64,000 nt of DNA, from NCBI RefSeq assembly GCF_026241335.1, contig NZ_JAPHAV010000001.1, forward strand, positions 1,178,001 to 1,242,000. Reading direction: 5' to 3'. A program made the translations under genes and the position numbers. A model generated the notes under the pieces. It was not told the origin of the DNA. It did no database searches and saw nothing but the letters and a program-made list of their open reading frames with translations. The stretch comes from Ochrobactrum chromiisoli. GTDB taxonomy: Bacteria > Pseudomonadota > Alphaproteobacteria > Rhizobiales > Rhizobiaceae. Position 1 is the stretch's first letter, and each line of letters begins with the position of its first letter. Shown one piece after another: positions 34,550 through 42,618 of this stretch.

Positions 34550-35827
34550 TTAATTCGGATTTGCTGTCAATACAAGGCTGGTATTCTGTCCGCCAAAGCC
34601 AAATGAGTTGGAAAGCACGGTAGAAACCTGTGCGTCGCGCTTCACATTTGGCACGACATCCAGCGGAATTGCCGGATCTGGGTTGTCGTAATTGATGGTT
34701 GGAGGCAAGGTGCCTGTCTGAATTGTCAGCAATGAGAATACCGCTTCAATCGCACCGGCAGCGGTCAGCGTGTGGCCGATCATCGACTTGTTCGATGAAA
34801 CAGGGATCGAAGAGAGCCGGTCGCCAAACACAGTTGAAAGCGCAAGATATTCCATCTTGTCGTTCTCAGGTGTGGAAGTGCCATGTGCATTGACATAGGA
34901 AAGCTGATCTTCGGTAAGGCCTGCATCACTAAGTGCGGCACGCACTGTACCAATTGCAGGTGAAGCGTCGGGCTTTGAGCGGGTGCGGTGGAAATCATCA
35001 GCCTTTTCGCCACAACCGGCAAGAATGCCAAGCACTTTCGCGCCACGCGCAAGCGCGCTTTCAAGCGATTCCATGACCAGCGCACCAGAGCCTTCGGCCA
35101 TGGCAAAACCATCACGGTCTTTGGAGAAAGGCTTGGATGCCTTTTCCGGCTTGTCGTTCTGTGTGGACAATGCCGAGAGCAGCGAAAAGCGAATGAGCGA
35201 TTCAGCCGATACCGAACCATCTGTGCCAATCGAAAGAACACGGTCACTTTCGCCACGACGAATGGCCTCAACGCCGAGCTGAATTGCGGTTGCACCTGAA
35301 GCGCAGGCGGTCGAGAGTGTTACCGGCAGACCGCGTGTGCCAAAAGCTTCCGACAGGCGTTCTGCTATATAGCCGAACTGTGTTGTATTGAAGAGCTCAT
35401 CCTGACGTGTACGACGGCAGGCTTCAAGCAGAAGCTGATAGCTTGCCGGGCCTTCATCCTTGATGCTGGCATCCAGTGCAAAGCGGCTCTTCCAGTCGAG
35501 CTCAACAGGAGGGGCTGCAAGGAAAAGCGGGCCGCCAAAATTGGTAACTGAAAGACCTGACTGGGCGAGGGCTTCTTCACCGGCAAGACGCGCCAGCGCC
35601 TCAGACAGCGCGGACGAGCCAATATTGCTTTCAGGAAGAAAATCCACCGTGCCGGAAAAGCGCGTTTTCAGGCTTTCTGTCGGAAAACGGCTGATTTCAT
35701 GAATGCCCGAGCGTCCACCGGTAAGCGAGGCCCAGTTGTCTTCCTTGCCCTGTCCGAGCGAAGAAACAACGCCTGCACCCGTGATGGCAACAATGGGACG
35801 GCCGAGATGGTCTGTATATTTGGTCAT
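34550..35827 (-). CDS. fabF1XL: Beta-ketoacyl-ACP synthase FabF1XL (catalytically complete)
   Basis: 425 residues. FabF-type elongating synthase with the full Cys-His-His triad: Cys175 in LSTACASGATAI, His315 in VNAHGTSTPEND and His352 in KSMIGHTLTAAGA. With AcpXL it elongates long acyl chains to the C28 lipid A fatty acid. It starts one base after the fabF2XL stop, so the two synthases are translationally linked and may pair. Confidence 0.92.
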   Translation of the reverse strand: MTKYTDHLGRPIVAITGAGVVSSLGQGKEDNWASLTGGRSGIHEISRFPTESLKTRFSGTVDFLPESNIGSSALSEALARLAGEEALAQSGLSVTNFGGPLFLAAPPVELDWKSRFALDASIKDEGPASYQLLLEACRRTRQDELFNTTQFGYIAERLSEAFGTRGLPVTLSTACASGATAIQLGVEAIRRGESDRVLSIGTDGSVSAESLIRFSLLSALSTQNDKPEKASKPFSKDRDGFAMAEGSGALVMESLESALARGAKVLGILAGCGEKADDFHRTRSKPDASPAIGTVRAALSDAGLTEDQLSYVNAHGTSTPENDKMEYLALSTVFGDRLSSIPVSSNKSMIGHTLTAAGAIEAVFSLLTIQTGTLPPTINYDNPDPAIPLDVVPNVKRDAQVSTVLSNSFGFGGQNTSLVLTANPN

Positions 35828-35828
35828 C

Positions 35829-37010
35829 TTATGCTCTCACCAGCTTTGCGGCACCTTCAGCGCGTGTTGCACCGATGGTGGTGACAATGGCTTCACTGAT
35901 TGTTCCATCAATGGCTTTTTCAGCCGCGCTTGATGGTGTGAAAGCCTCACCTTTCCAGACAGAAATCGCTCCAAGCGCCAGCGCCAGCGGAAACTGTGCT
36001 TCACGCAAATGACCGGTCAGGCCGGCAATCCCGCGATAGGCGGCATTGATGCCTTCAAGTGCTGCCTTTTCACCAGTTGTTGCAGCATGCGCGCCGGAAG
36101 CACCCGAAACCACATATTGAGGCTCTTTGCCGCCATTGGCCGCAATCACAAGATCGCGAATTGCGTTTGTAAGATCAGCAGTATCGCGGCGGATTTGCTC
36201 GCTTTCAATGCTTGCGATCTCGGCATAGGCACGTGCACCGCGCTTTTGCGCGTGTTCAGCGCTTTCGAGCACCAGAAACACGCCGCCAGAACCGGAAATC
36301 ATGCCACCACCGGCTGAACCTTCACGCTCCCAGAGCGGTGCCCAACCATCATGCTTGAGCAAACCGCCAAGCTCGTGGCCGAGAATCATATCGAAATGTT
36401 CAGCATTATAAGAGCCGCCGACCAACGCATGCGTGCTCTGTCCTGAACGAATGCGGGCAGCCGCTGTTTCAATAGCCGAAATACCCGAACCTTCCTCGCC
36501 CATGAAGGTGCGCGAAGAACCGGTGACTTTGTGAACGATGGAGATATTGCCCGCCAGCAGGTTGGAAAGCTGGGCAAGAAACAGGGTAGGGCGCAACTCT
36601 GTCGAGAGCTTCTCGTTGAGCATCTCACCGCGATTATTGCTGATGCGTCCTTCTTCGAGAATTTGCATATCGACAGTAATGTCGCGTTCACCACCACCGG
36701 CTCCCACGATCATGTCCATGCTGGCGCAAAGGGCTTCGTTGTCCTTGATACCGGCATCTTCGAGCGCAAGGCCTGCCGCATAGGTGCCGAGCCGCTGCCA
36801 TGTTTCCATCTGGCGCTGGTCGCCACGCTTGGGTATCTGCAACCCCCAATCGACTTCACCAAGCGGATGAACTGTATAGGGCGCAAAGGCTTGCTTTTCG
36901 AGGCGCGGTTGAGAACCTGACGTTGAAAAAGCGTTCCAATGCGCATCCAGCCCTTCGCCGAGCGAGGAGATGATGCCAATACCGGTAATGACGACTTTAT
37001 TGCTTTGCAT
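35829..37010 (-). CDS. fabF2XL: Beta-ketoacyl-ACP synthase-like protein FabF2XL lacking the catalytic Cys
   Basis: 393 residues with the thiolase-like ketosynthase fold (VVITGIGIISSLGEG at the start; THALVGGSYNA core strand). At the place of the nucleophile the sequence is FMGEEGSGISAI, and alignment by eye with FabF1XL (TACASGATAI) puts Glu173 at the Cys position. The first His position (FabF1XL VNAHG) reads VVSGASG, so that His is also lost; only the second, His334 in LTGHLREAQF, is kept. This is the pattern of a chain-length factor (KS-beta) rather than an active synthase. It lies between acpXL and fabF1XL. Confidence 0.88.
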   Translation of the reverse strand: MQSNKVVITGIGIISSLGEGLDAHWNAFSTSGSQPRLEKQAFAPYTVHPLGEVDWGLQIPKRGDQRQMETWQRLGTYAAGLALEDAGIKDNEALCASMDMIVGAGGGERDITVDMQILEEGRISNNRGEMLNEKLSTELRPTLFLAQLSNLLAGNISIVHKVTGSSRTFMGEEGSGISAIETAAARIRSGQSTHALVGGSYNAEHFDMILGHELGGLLKHDGWAPLWEREGSAGGGMISGSGGVFLVLESAEHAQKRGARAYAEIASIESEQIRRDTADLTNAIRDLVIAANGGKEPQYVVSGASGAHAATTGEKAALEGINAAYRGIAGLTGHLREAQFPLALALGAISVWKGEAFTPSSAAEKAIDGTISEAIVTTIGATRAEGAAKLVRA

Positions 37011-37084
37011 GGTTCGGCCTGCCCGTAAATGCTGCGCTTGATCCTGAAACGGAATTAGGGCGAACAGGGATGTTCACCCTTTTT

Positions 37085-37182
37085 AACGCATCCCGAAAAG
37101 TGTGAAACGGTTTTCGGATAAGATGCGCGTTAAAAATAAGTTAGAGCGCCAATCTGATTTTATCAGATCGAAGGCGCTCTAA
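37085..37182. repeat. Dispersed palindromic repeat, second family
   Basis: A 40-base unit ACGCATCCCGAAAAGTGTGA...CGGATAAGATGCG is followed by a perfect inverted module TTAGAGCGCC...GGCGCTCTAA (37141-37150 with 37173-37182) with an inner ATCTGAT/ATCAGAT stem. The first half recurs at 43338-43388. It resembles the Bru-RS palindromes of Brucella in layout (recollection, not aligned). It lies where fabZXL is found in rhizobia. Confidence 0.75.
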
Positions 37183-37204
37183 TACCGTCAGCTTGCGTGG
37201 CTGT

Positions 37205-37486
37205 TCAGCCCTTCTTGGCTGCAACCAGCTCGTCAATCTTGGCGCAGAGGTTTTTCAGAACGAAGTATTCTTCGGTCGGAGCCTTACCTTCGTTGACTTC
37301 CTGCGTCCACTGTTCAAGCGGAATCTTGATGCCGAATTCTTTGTCGATAGCGAATACGATGTCGAGGAAGTCGAGGCTGTCGATGCCAAGATCATCAATG
37401 GTATGGCTATCGGGCGTGATGGTGTCACGGTCGATTTCGCTTGTTTCGGCAATGATGTCGGCGACTTTGTCAAAAGTAGAGGACAA
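37205..37486 (-). CDS. acpXL: Acyl carrier protein AcpXL for very-long-chain fatty acids
   Basis: 93 residues. The phosphopantetheine site is DSLD at 36-39 ([16 protein letters not shown], Ser37). The sequence after helix II ([38 protein letters not shown]) is the longer, AcpXL-specific C-terminal half, distinct from fatty-acid AcpP. It carries the growing C28 chain for LpxXL. First gene of the cluster; a 195-base gap with a repeat separates it from fabF2XL. Confidence 0.95.
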   Translation of the reverse strand: MSSTFDKVADIIAETSEIDRDTITPDSHTIDDLGIDSLDFLDIVFAIDKEFGIKIPLEQWTQEVNEGKAPTEEYFVLKNLCAKIDELVAAKKG

Positions 37487-37700
37487 GTTTCGATTCCTTT
37501 ATTCTTGGCGATGCCACAACAGGCATGCGTCTGAGTATCTGCGCGTATCTAGCGTTTTTCCGATGATAGGGAAAGTCATAATAGTTCCACGATCACCGGC
37601 ATTTCGCTGGACTTTGATTGCGCATATAAGGTGCACAATGCGCCAAGCGCAACATAAAGCCCATTACAAAAAATTGAAATGTCCTTCGGAGGGGGCTTGT
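37487..37700. other. acpXL upstream region
   Basis: 214 bases between acpXL and the convergently oriented 3' end of the muramidase gene's neighbourhood. A weak minus-strand promoter TTGCGC, 18-base spacer, TATATG is visible around 37620-37655; no other feature. Confidence 0.3.
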
Positions 37701-38459
37701 TCAGGGTTCATTCCTGATCCGCTTGATGAAGTACCAAAGGCCAATGGCGGTGCATGCAAGCATGATGATTGCGAGCGCATATTGCACCGGTCCATTGCCG
37801 GATGCGATTGCCGCAAGGCCTGATATTGCGCTGCCCAAAGTGCCGAGCGCTTCTGGATGTTTGAGTGCGGTACTGATGGCTGTATCGCTTTGGCGGGCTT
37901 TCGGTAGCGGGTCAGCATTCGGCTCGGCGGGTTCGGTGGCAGGGGGCGTTGCGGCCAATGCAAGCGCGCGTGAGCGCACCCGCTCCACCCGCGCCAGCCA
38001 GCCATTGCCAAAGGTTGCAGCCGTGGAAAGTCCCTTGAGCCACGCTGCGCGTGCATCGCAGAGTGCATTGATAATGACTTCTGGAGGATAACTGGAAACT
38101 GCTGCAATGGTTTGTGCGCCGATTACAGCATCTTCTGGTTGATTGACGATTCCTTGCAGTGTTTTTGCAGCCCGCCCCGGACCGGAGTTCACCGCAAAAT
38201 CAAACACGGCATAGTCGACCCCCGATGGCAGCTTGTCGCCGTCAACCTTGTTCCAGAATTGCTGTTGATAGATTCTTGTTGCTTCTGCCGGAGAAAGTTT
38301 CTCAACATCCAGTTTAGAGACAGGGTGCCCCTTCCATGCAGACAGTGTTGCTATGGTAATTCCCATGTTGGTCGCCCCACCGGGATCGCGGGGATCATCT
38401 GCATATCCGCCTTCTTCACTGAAAATATAGGGCATAATATTTTTGAAATTTTCTTTCAT
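37701..38459 (-). CDS. GH108-type N-acetylmuramidase with C-terminal membrane anchor
   Basis: 252 residues. The N-terminal domain (about 5-165) matches the glycosyl hydrolase 108/'secretion activator' family: ILSEEGGY-type catalytic Glu in YIFSEEGGYADDPRDPGGATNMGIT, then IYQQQFWNKVDGDKLPSGVDYAVFDFAVNSGPGRAAKTLQ. A Pro/Ala-rich linker (about 170-205) leads to one membrane helix (VQYALAIIMLACTAIGLWYFIKRI). Peptidoglycan-cutting enzymes of this family assist secretion systems or serve as endolysins; Brucella SagA is a known example, but identity with it is not claimed. No holin or phage gene is nearby. The upstream 125 bases are unusually AT-rich. Confidence 0.85.
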   Translation of the reverse strand: MKENFKNIMPYIFSEEGGYADDPRDPGGATNMGITIATLSAWKGHPVSKLDVEKLSPAEATRIYQQQFWNKVDGDKLPSGVDYAVFDFAVNSGPGRAAKTLQGIVNQPEDAVIGAQTIAAVSSYPPEVIINALCDARAAWLKGLSTAATFGNGWLARVERVRSRALALAATPPATEPAEPNADPLPKARQSDTAISTALKHPEALGTLGSAISGLAAIASGNGPVQYALAIIMLACTAIGLWYFIKRIRNEP

Positions 38460-38586
38460 CGCTAAAACCCCTAATTTAGTTAATAATATTAAATCAATAC
38501 TTGTTATATATTTATATTACGCTGAAATTTGACAAAATAATATTAACTTATGTTTTCCGGGTCTTGCTGGGCGGTTTTAATAATCG
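38460..38586. other. AT-rich intergenic stretch ahead of galM and the muramidase gene
   Basis: About 75 bases (38470-38545) are far richer in A/T than the surroundings. It probably holds the muramidase promoter on the minus strand; no clear motif. Confidence 0.35.
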
Positions 38587-38661
38587 GTGTTCCCTCTTGC
38601 GTCATCTTCACGATGCGGATTTGATGCAGCTTTCGAAAACACATCAAAATGGGCGAGCACA

Positions 38662-39678
38662 GTGACATCGGAAATTTTTGGATATGCACCCGACGGGCAG
38701 GCGGTTTATCGGATGACCATTGCCAATGGTCCGCTTGAGGCAAAGATTATCACATGGGGCGCAGCCATTCAGGACCTGCGCATGGAAGGGCACGATGCGC
38801 CGTTGGTTATAGGCTATCGTGACTTTGCCGATTATCCTGAACACTCGCCGCATCTGGGCGCAATTGCGGGCCGCTTTTCCAATCGCATTCGCAATGCTCA
38901 TTTTGAGATTGATGGTAAAGGCTACGATGTCGAGCCGAATTTTCAGGGCATTCATAATCTCCACGGCGGAAGTCATGGTCTTGGCAACCGGGTCTGGAAG
39001 GTTACAGGCTCTGGCTCAGATTTCGTGACGCTTGCAACGATCGCAGCCGATGGTGAGATGGGTTTTCCGGGCAATCTGAAGGTAAGTTGCACTTATATGC
39101 TCAATGCACACGGCACGCTGATTGTCCGCCTTGAAGCCGTCACTGACCAGCCAACACCCTGTAGCCTTCTCCATCACAGTTATTTCAATCTCGATGATGG
39201 TGGCGAGAGTGATATTCTTGATCATCAGCTTAAGATCGAAGCCGAGGCCTATATGCCCGTTGATGAAGCGCTGATACCGGATGGCCGCATTCTGCCGGTC
39301 AAAGACACGCCCTATGATTTCCGGGAATTTCGTCCGATTCGGTTTAATGAAAACGGCAAGCAACTCGAATATGACAACAATTTCTGCTTAACAGCTGCGC
39401 GCGGACCGTTGCGCCCTTGCGCTTCCGTCAAGGGCGCGCGTTCTGGCATCCGTCTTGATATTGCGACCACAGAACCTGGTGTTCAGTTCTATGCGGGCAA
39501 TACGATGGCCAATGACTGCATTGGCCTGACAGGTAAGCCCTACGGCAAACATGCGGGCTTCTGCCTTGAGCCACAGCTGTGGCCTGGCTCGTTGGAATAT
39601 TCTTATGTGCCGCAGTCGATTCTGCATCCGGGCGAGGTATACGCCCAGATGAGCCATTTCACATTTACGCGTGACTGA
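38662..39678 (+). CDS. galM: Aldose 1-epimerase
   Basis: 338 residues. It interconverts alpha- and beta-anomers of aldoses. Motifs: ITWGAAIQDLRM, HLGAIAGRFSNRI, the catalytic His pair region with LHGGSHGLGNRVWKV and LLHHSYFNLDD, and the catalytic Glu in GFCLEPQLWPGS. A GTG at 38662 is chosen, as it yields the usual N-terminus TSEIFGYAPDGQAVYRM; an earlier in-frame GTG at 38587 would add 25 residues that look unrelated. The start is therefore uncertain. It is convergent with the sugar kinase gene and overlaps its end by 14 bases. Confidence 0.9.
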   Translation: MTSEIFGYAPDGQAVYRMTIANGPLEAKIITWGAAIQDLRMEGHDAPLVIGYRDFADYPEHSPHLGAIAGRFSNRIRNAHFEIDGKGYDVEPNFQGIHNLHGGSHGLGNRVWKVTGSGSDFVTLATIAADGEMGFPGNLKVSCTYMLNAHGTLIVRLEAVTDQPTPCSLLHHSYFNLDDGGESDILDHQLKIEAEAYMPVDEALIPDGRILPVKDTPYDFREFRPIRFNENGKQLEYDNNFCLTAARGPLRPCASVKGARSGIRLDIATTEPGVQFYAGNTMANDCIGLTGKPYGKHAGFCLEPQLWPGSLEYSYVPQSILHPGEVYAQMSHFTFTRD

Positions 39679-40603
39679 TTTCGCTAAGATACGCGGCGCG
39701 CGCTGCTTCCATTGGAGCGAGTGCGCCGCGAATTTCAACAACACGGGCAGCAACCGCATGGGCTTTTCGCGCAGCCTCAACGGGTGACAGGCCCTCAAGA
39801 CGGGCGGCAAGATAGCCGCCGTTAAAACTGTCGCCGGCCCCTGTCGTATCAACTGCATTGGCCTTGACGGCAGGCACAAGGGCCTGTTTGCCGTCAGCGA
39901 TAATAAGCGCAGGCTCGGTGCCGTCTTTCACAACGATTTCCTTCACACCCAGGCCGATAAGCCGATCTGCACAGGCTTGCGCAGTTTCGTCGCCAAACAA
40001 CGCCTGCTCATCCGGAAAGGTCGGCAGCGCAATATCGGCGATCTGCATCGCCGCGCTGATAATTTTTTTGGCGGCTTCGCGGTCTGGCCAAAGCTGATGA
40101 CGGAAATTGGGATCAAAAGCGATAAGCGCGCCATTTGCACGGCACTCGCGCAAAATATCGAACAATGTTTCGCGGTGCTCAGGAAACACAATGCCAACCG
40201 AAATACCGGAAAAATAGATCATATCACGATTGGCGAGACTTAATCTCAGCGCATTCTCATCGCTTGCGAGGCGCTTTGCTGCGGCGTCACTGCGCCAATA
40301 GGTGAAGGAGCGTTCGGCACCGTTCAGGGTAATTGCGTAAAGACCCGGATGAACGCCTTTGATGGTAGGGCTGTGGGCAATACCAATGCCATTGGAGGTG
40401 AGAAAGTCGCGCTGCTTTTTTGAGAACTCGTCTTCGCCAAACGCAGTAACATAATCTACAGGAAAGGCCTGATCCGTGAGCGCGCGCGCATACCAGGCCG
40501 TATTGAGCGTATCACCCGCATATCCCATGCGCCATTGATCGTCACCATTGCCTGAAAGCTCGATCATGCACTCACCGATCGACGCAAAACCACCCATAGT
40601 CAT
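39665..40603 (-). CDS. kdgK: PfkB-family sugar kinase, probable 2-keto-3-deoxygluconate kinase
   Basis: 312 residues, ribokinase fold. ASIGECMIELSGNG at the N-terminus, DTLNTAWYARAL, FDPNFRHQLWPD, and the C-terminal anion hole/catalytic DTTGAGDSFNGGYLAARLEG are clear. The FDPNxR and GEC(M)IEL patterns are typical of KDG kinases. It is convergent with galM. The specificity is an inference from these motifs. Confidence 0.85.
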   Translation of the reverse strand: MTMGGFASIGECMIELSGNGDDQWRMGYAGDTLNTAWYARALTDQAFPVDYVTAFGEDEFSKKQRDFLTSNGIGIAHSPTIKGVHPGLYAITLNGAERSFTYWRSDAAAKRLASDENALRLSLANRDMIYFSGISVGIVFPEHRETLFDILRECRANGALIAFDPNFRHQLWPDREAAKKIISAAMQIADIALPTFPDEQALFGDETAQACADRLIGLGVKEIVVKDGTEPALIIADGKQALVPAVKANAVDTTGAGDSFNGGYLAARLEGLSPVEAARKAHAVAARVVEIRGALAPMEAARAAYLSEISHA

Positions 40604-40725
40604 CTCCTAATTTTATCCGGGAATACGCCTATACGAATTTGTCAGGATGTAAAATATTGATGTGATCTTCCTTTATCGACTTGCCACATTCGGCGTGTAA
40701 CGATCCCGGCAAAAGAGGAATCACG

Positions 40726-41457
40726 ATGCGTTACGCAATCTATTTTACGCCGCCGTCGGGTGATGCGCTTTTGAAAGTCGCGGCAAACTGGCTGGGGCGC
40801 AGTGCATTTAGTGGAGAGGCGGTTAAGGTTCCGGCGATTCGCACACTCGCAGCCGAAGATATCGCCGCGTTGACCGAAGAGCCGCGCCGTTATGGCTTTC
40901 ACGCAACGCTCAAGGCGCCGTTCAGGCTGGATACAGCTTATAATGAAAGCGATTTGCTTTCGGCCCTGATGTATTTTGCATCGTCGAGCCGGCCATTCAT
41001 GATTCCACGCCTGCGAGTACAGGGTATAGGTCCATTCTTTGCGCTGGTGCCGGAAGAGCCGGTTGCGGAGCTTAATCAGCTTGCCAATGATGTTGTTGTC
41101 TCGTTTGACCGTTTTCGTGCGCCTCTGCGTGATTCCGAAATTGCAAAGCGCCGTCCCGAGCGCTTAAGCGAAGCGCAGCGTCAAAATCTTGATCGCTGGG
41201 GGTACCCATATGTTTTCGATGAGTTTCGTTTTCATATGACGCTCACCGGATCGGTGGAAGAAAAACAGCGCCCGCATGTCGAGCGCGTGCTTGATGATTT
41301 TTTCGCACCTGTTCTGGACGATGCGGTGGAGGTTGCCAATCTTGCTTTGTTTGTTGAATCGGAAAAAGGTGCACCTTTTGAGATTCATTCGCTACATCCG
41401 ATGACCGGTGGTAATAAGATTCCCAAACGGTCCTCGCGGGCTGTGGGGAGGCCTTAA
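40726..41457 (+). CDS. DUF1045 phosphonate-metabolism protein (2H phosphoesterase)
   Basis: 243 residues. Two HxT motifs mark the 2H phosphoesterase fold: YGFHATLKAPF and FRFHMTLTGS. DUF1045 proteins are found with C-P lyase genes and are thought to act on a cyclic phosphate intermediate of phosphonate breakdown, as an alternative to PhnP. The ATG at 40726 gives MRYAIYFTPPSGD, the normal family start. phnM begins three bases after its stop. No other phn gene lies in the window. Confidence 0.88.
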   Translation: MRYAIYFTPPSGDALLKVAANWLGRSAFSGEAVKVPAIRTLAAEDIAALTEEPRRYGFHATLKAPFRLDTAYNESDLLSALMYFASSSRPFMIPRLRVQGIGPFFALVPEEPVAELNQLANDVVVSFDRFRAPLRDSEIAKRRPERLSEAQRQNLDRWGYPYVFDEFRFHMTLTGSVEEKQRPHVERVLDDFFAPVLDDAVEVANLALFVESEKGAPFEIHSLHPMTGGNKIPKRSSRAVGRP

Positions 41458-41460
41458 GGG

Positions 41461-42600
41461 ATGACGACGGAATTAATTCTGAAAAATGCAAGCATCGTGC
41501 TGCCGGATGAGGTTATCCGCGGCACGGTGAAAATCGTTGATGGAATCATTGCTGATGTTGCGTCTGGCTCGTCTGTGTCTGGTAAAGACATGGAGGGAGA
41601 TTATCTGACGCCGGGGTTGGTGGAATTACACACCGACCATCTTGAAGGGCATTATGCGCCGCGTCCGAAAGTGCGCTGGAATCCGATTGCGGCCGTTCAG
41701 GCCCATGATGCGCAGATTGCGGCGTCGGGTATTACCACGGTTTTTGACGCTCTTCGTATTGGCTTTGATGAAGAAGCGCAGACCGGTATTGATGATATGC
41801 GCAAGCTATCATCAGCCATCGCCGAAGGGCGCGAGGCAGGACGGCTGCGCGCAGACCATTTTCTGCATTTGCGTTGTGAGGTTTCGGCTCCTGATTGCCG
41901 TAGCGCTTTTGAACGGTTTGGTGAACATCCGCTGGTCCGACTGGTGTCATTGATGGATCACGCGCCGGGACAGCGCCAGTTTACGGATTTAGAGACCTAT
42001 AAGCTTTACTACATGAGCAAGCTTAGGGTCTCGGAAGAAGAATTTATCCGCTATTGCGAAAAGCGTATGGGGCAGTCACAACAGCATTCGGTATCAAACC
42101 GAACGGCCATTGCGAGTGCTTGTAATGCACGTGGAATTGTTCTTGCCAGCCATGATGATGCAACAGTGGATCATGTTATGGAAGCAAAGACACAGGGCAT
42201 TCGCGTTGCAGAATTTCCGACCACGCATATGGCTGCGCAAGCCTCGAAAGAGGCGGGGATGTCGGTTCTGATGGGCGCGCCCAATGTCGTGCGTGGTGGC
42301 TCGCATTCTGGCAATGTTTCGGCCCGTGAACTTGCGAAAGCAGGGCATCTTGACATTATTTCGTCAGATTACATTCCGGCAAGCATGATGCAGGCGGCAT
42401 TTTTTATGGCTGATGTGATGGATGAAATCACCCTGCCGCAGGCGATTAAACTTGTCTCAGCCAATCCGGCAAAGGCCGCTGGTCTTGATGATCGCGGAGA
42501 AATCGCGATTGGCAAGCGTGGCGATCTGGTTCGTGTGCAGATTGCTGAACATGTGCCGATTATCCGCACCGTATGGCGTGAAGGACGGCGCGTGATTTAA
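41461..42600 (+). CDS. phnM: Alpha-D-ribose 1-methylphosphonate 5-triphosphate diphosphatase
   Basis: 379 residues, amidohydrolase superfamily. It removes pyrophosphate from the ribose methylphosphonate triphosphate intermediate of the C-P lyase pathway. The metal site starts in LVELHTDHLEGHYAPRP, followed by LVSLMDHAPGQRQF, LASHDDATVDHVMEA, and the typical end LGAPNVVRGGSHSGNVSA-DIISSDYIPASMM segments. It is coupled to the DUF1045 gene. The terminator stem contains the stop codon. Confidence 0.95.
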   Translation: MTTELILKNASIVLPDEVIRGTVKIVDGIIADVASGSSVSGKDMEGDYLTPGLVELHTDHLEGHYAPRPKVRWNPIAAVQAHDAQIAASGITTVFDALRIGFDEEAQTGIDDMRKLSSAIAEGREAGRLRADHFLHLRCEVSAPDCRSAFERFGEHPLVRLVSLMDHAPGQRQFTDLETYKLYYMSKLRVSEEEFIRYCEKRMGQSQQHSVSNRTAIASACNARGIVLASHDDATVDHVMEAKTQGIRVAEFPTTHMAAQASKEAGMSVLMGAPNVVRGGSHSGNVSARELAKAGHLDIISSDYIPASMMQAAFFMADVMDEITLPQAIKLVSANPAKAAGLDDRGEIAIGKRGDLVRVQIAEHVPIIRTVWREGRRVI

Positions 42601-42616
42601 CGCGCGCCGTTTTTAA
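42585..42616 (+). terminator. phnM terminator spanning the stop codon
   Basis: ACGGCGCG (42585-42592) pairs with CGCGCCGT (42603-42610), followed by TTTTT; the TAA stop is in the loop. Confidence 0.85.
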
Positions 42617-42618
42617 TA

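Noticed and set aside
37701..38459. Muramidase as a prophage remnant
   Set aside because: No other phage gene, att site or integrase nearby; the membrane-anchored form also occurs as a chromosomal gene.
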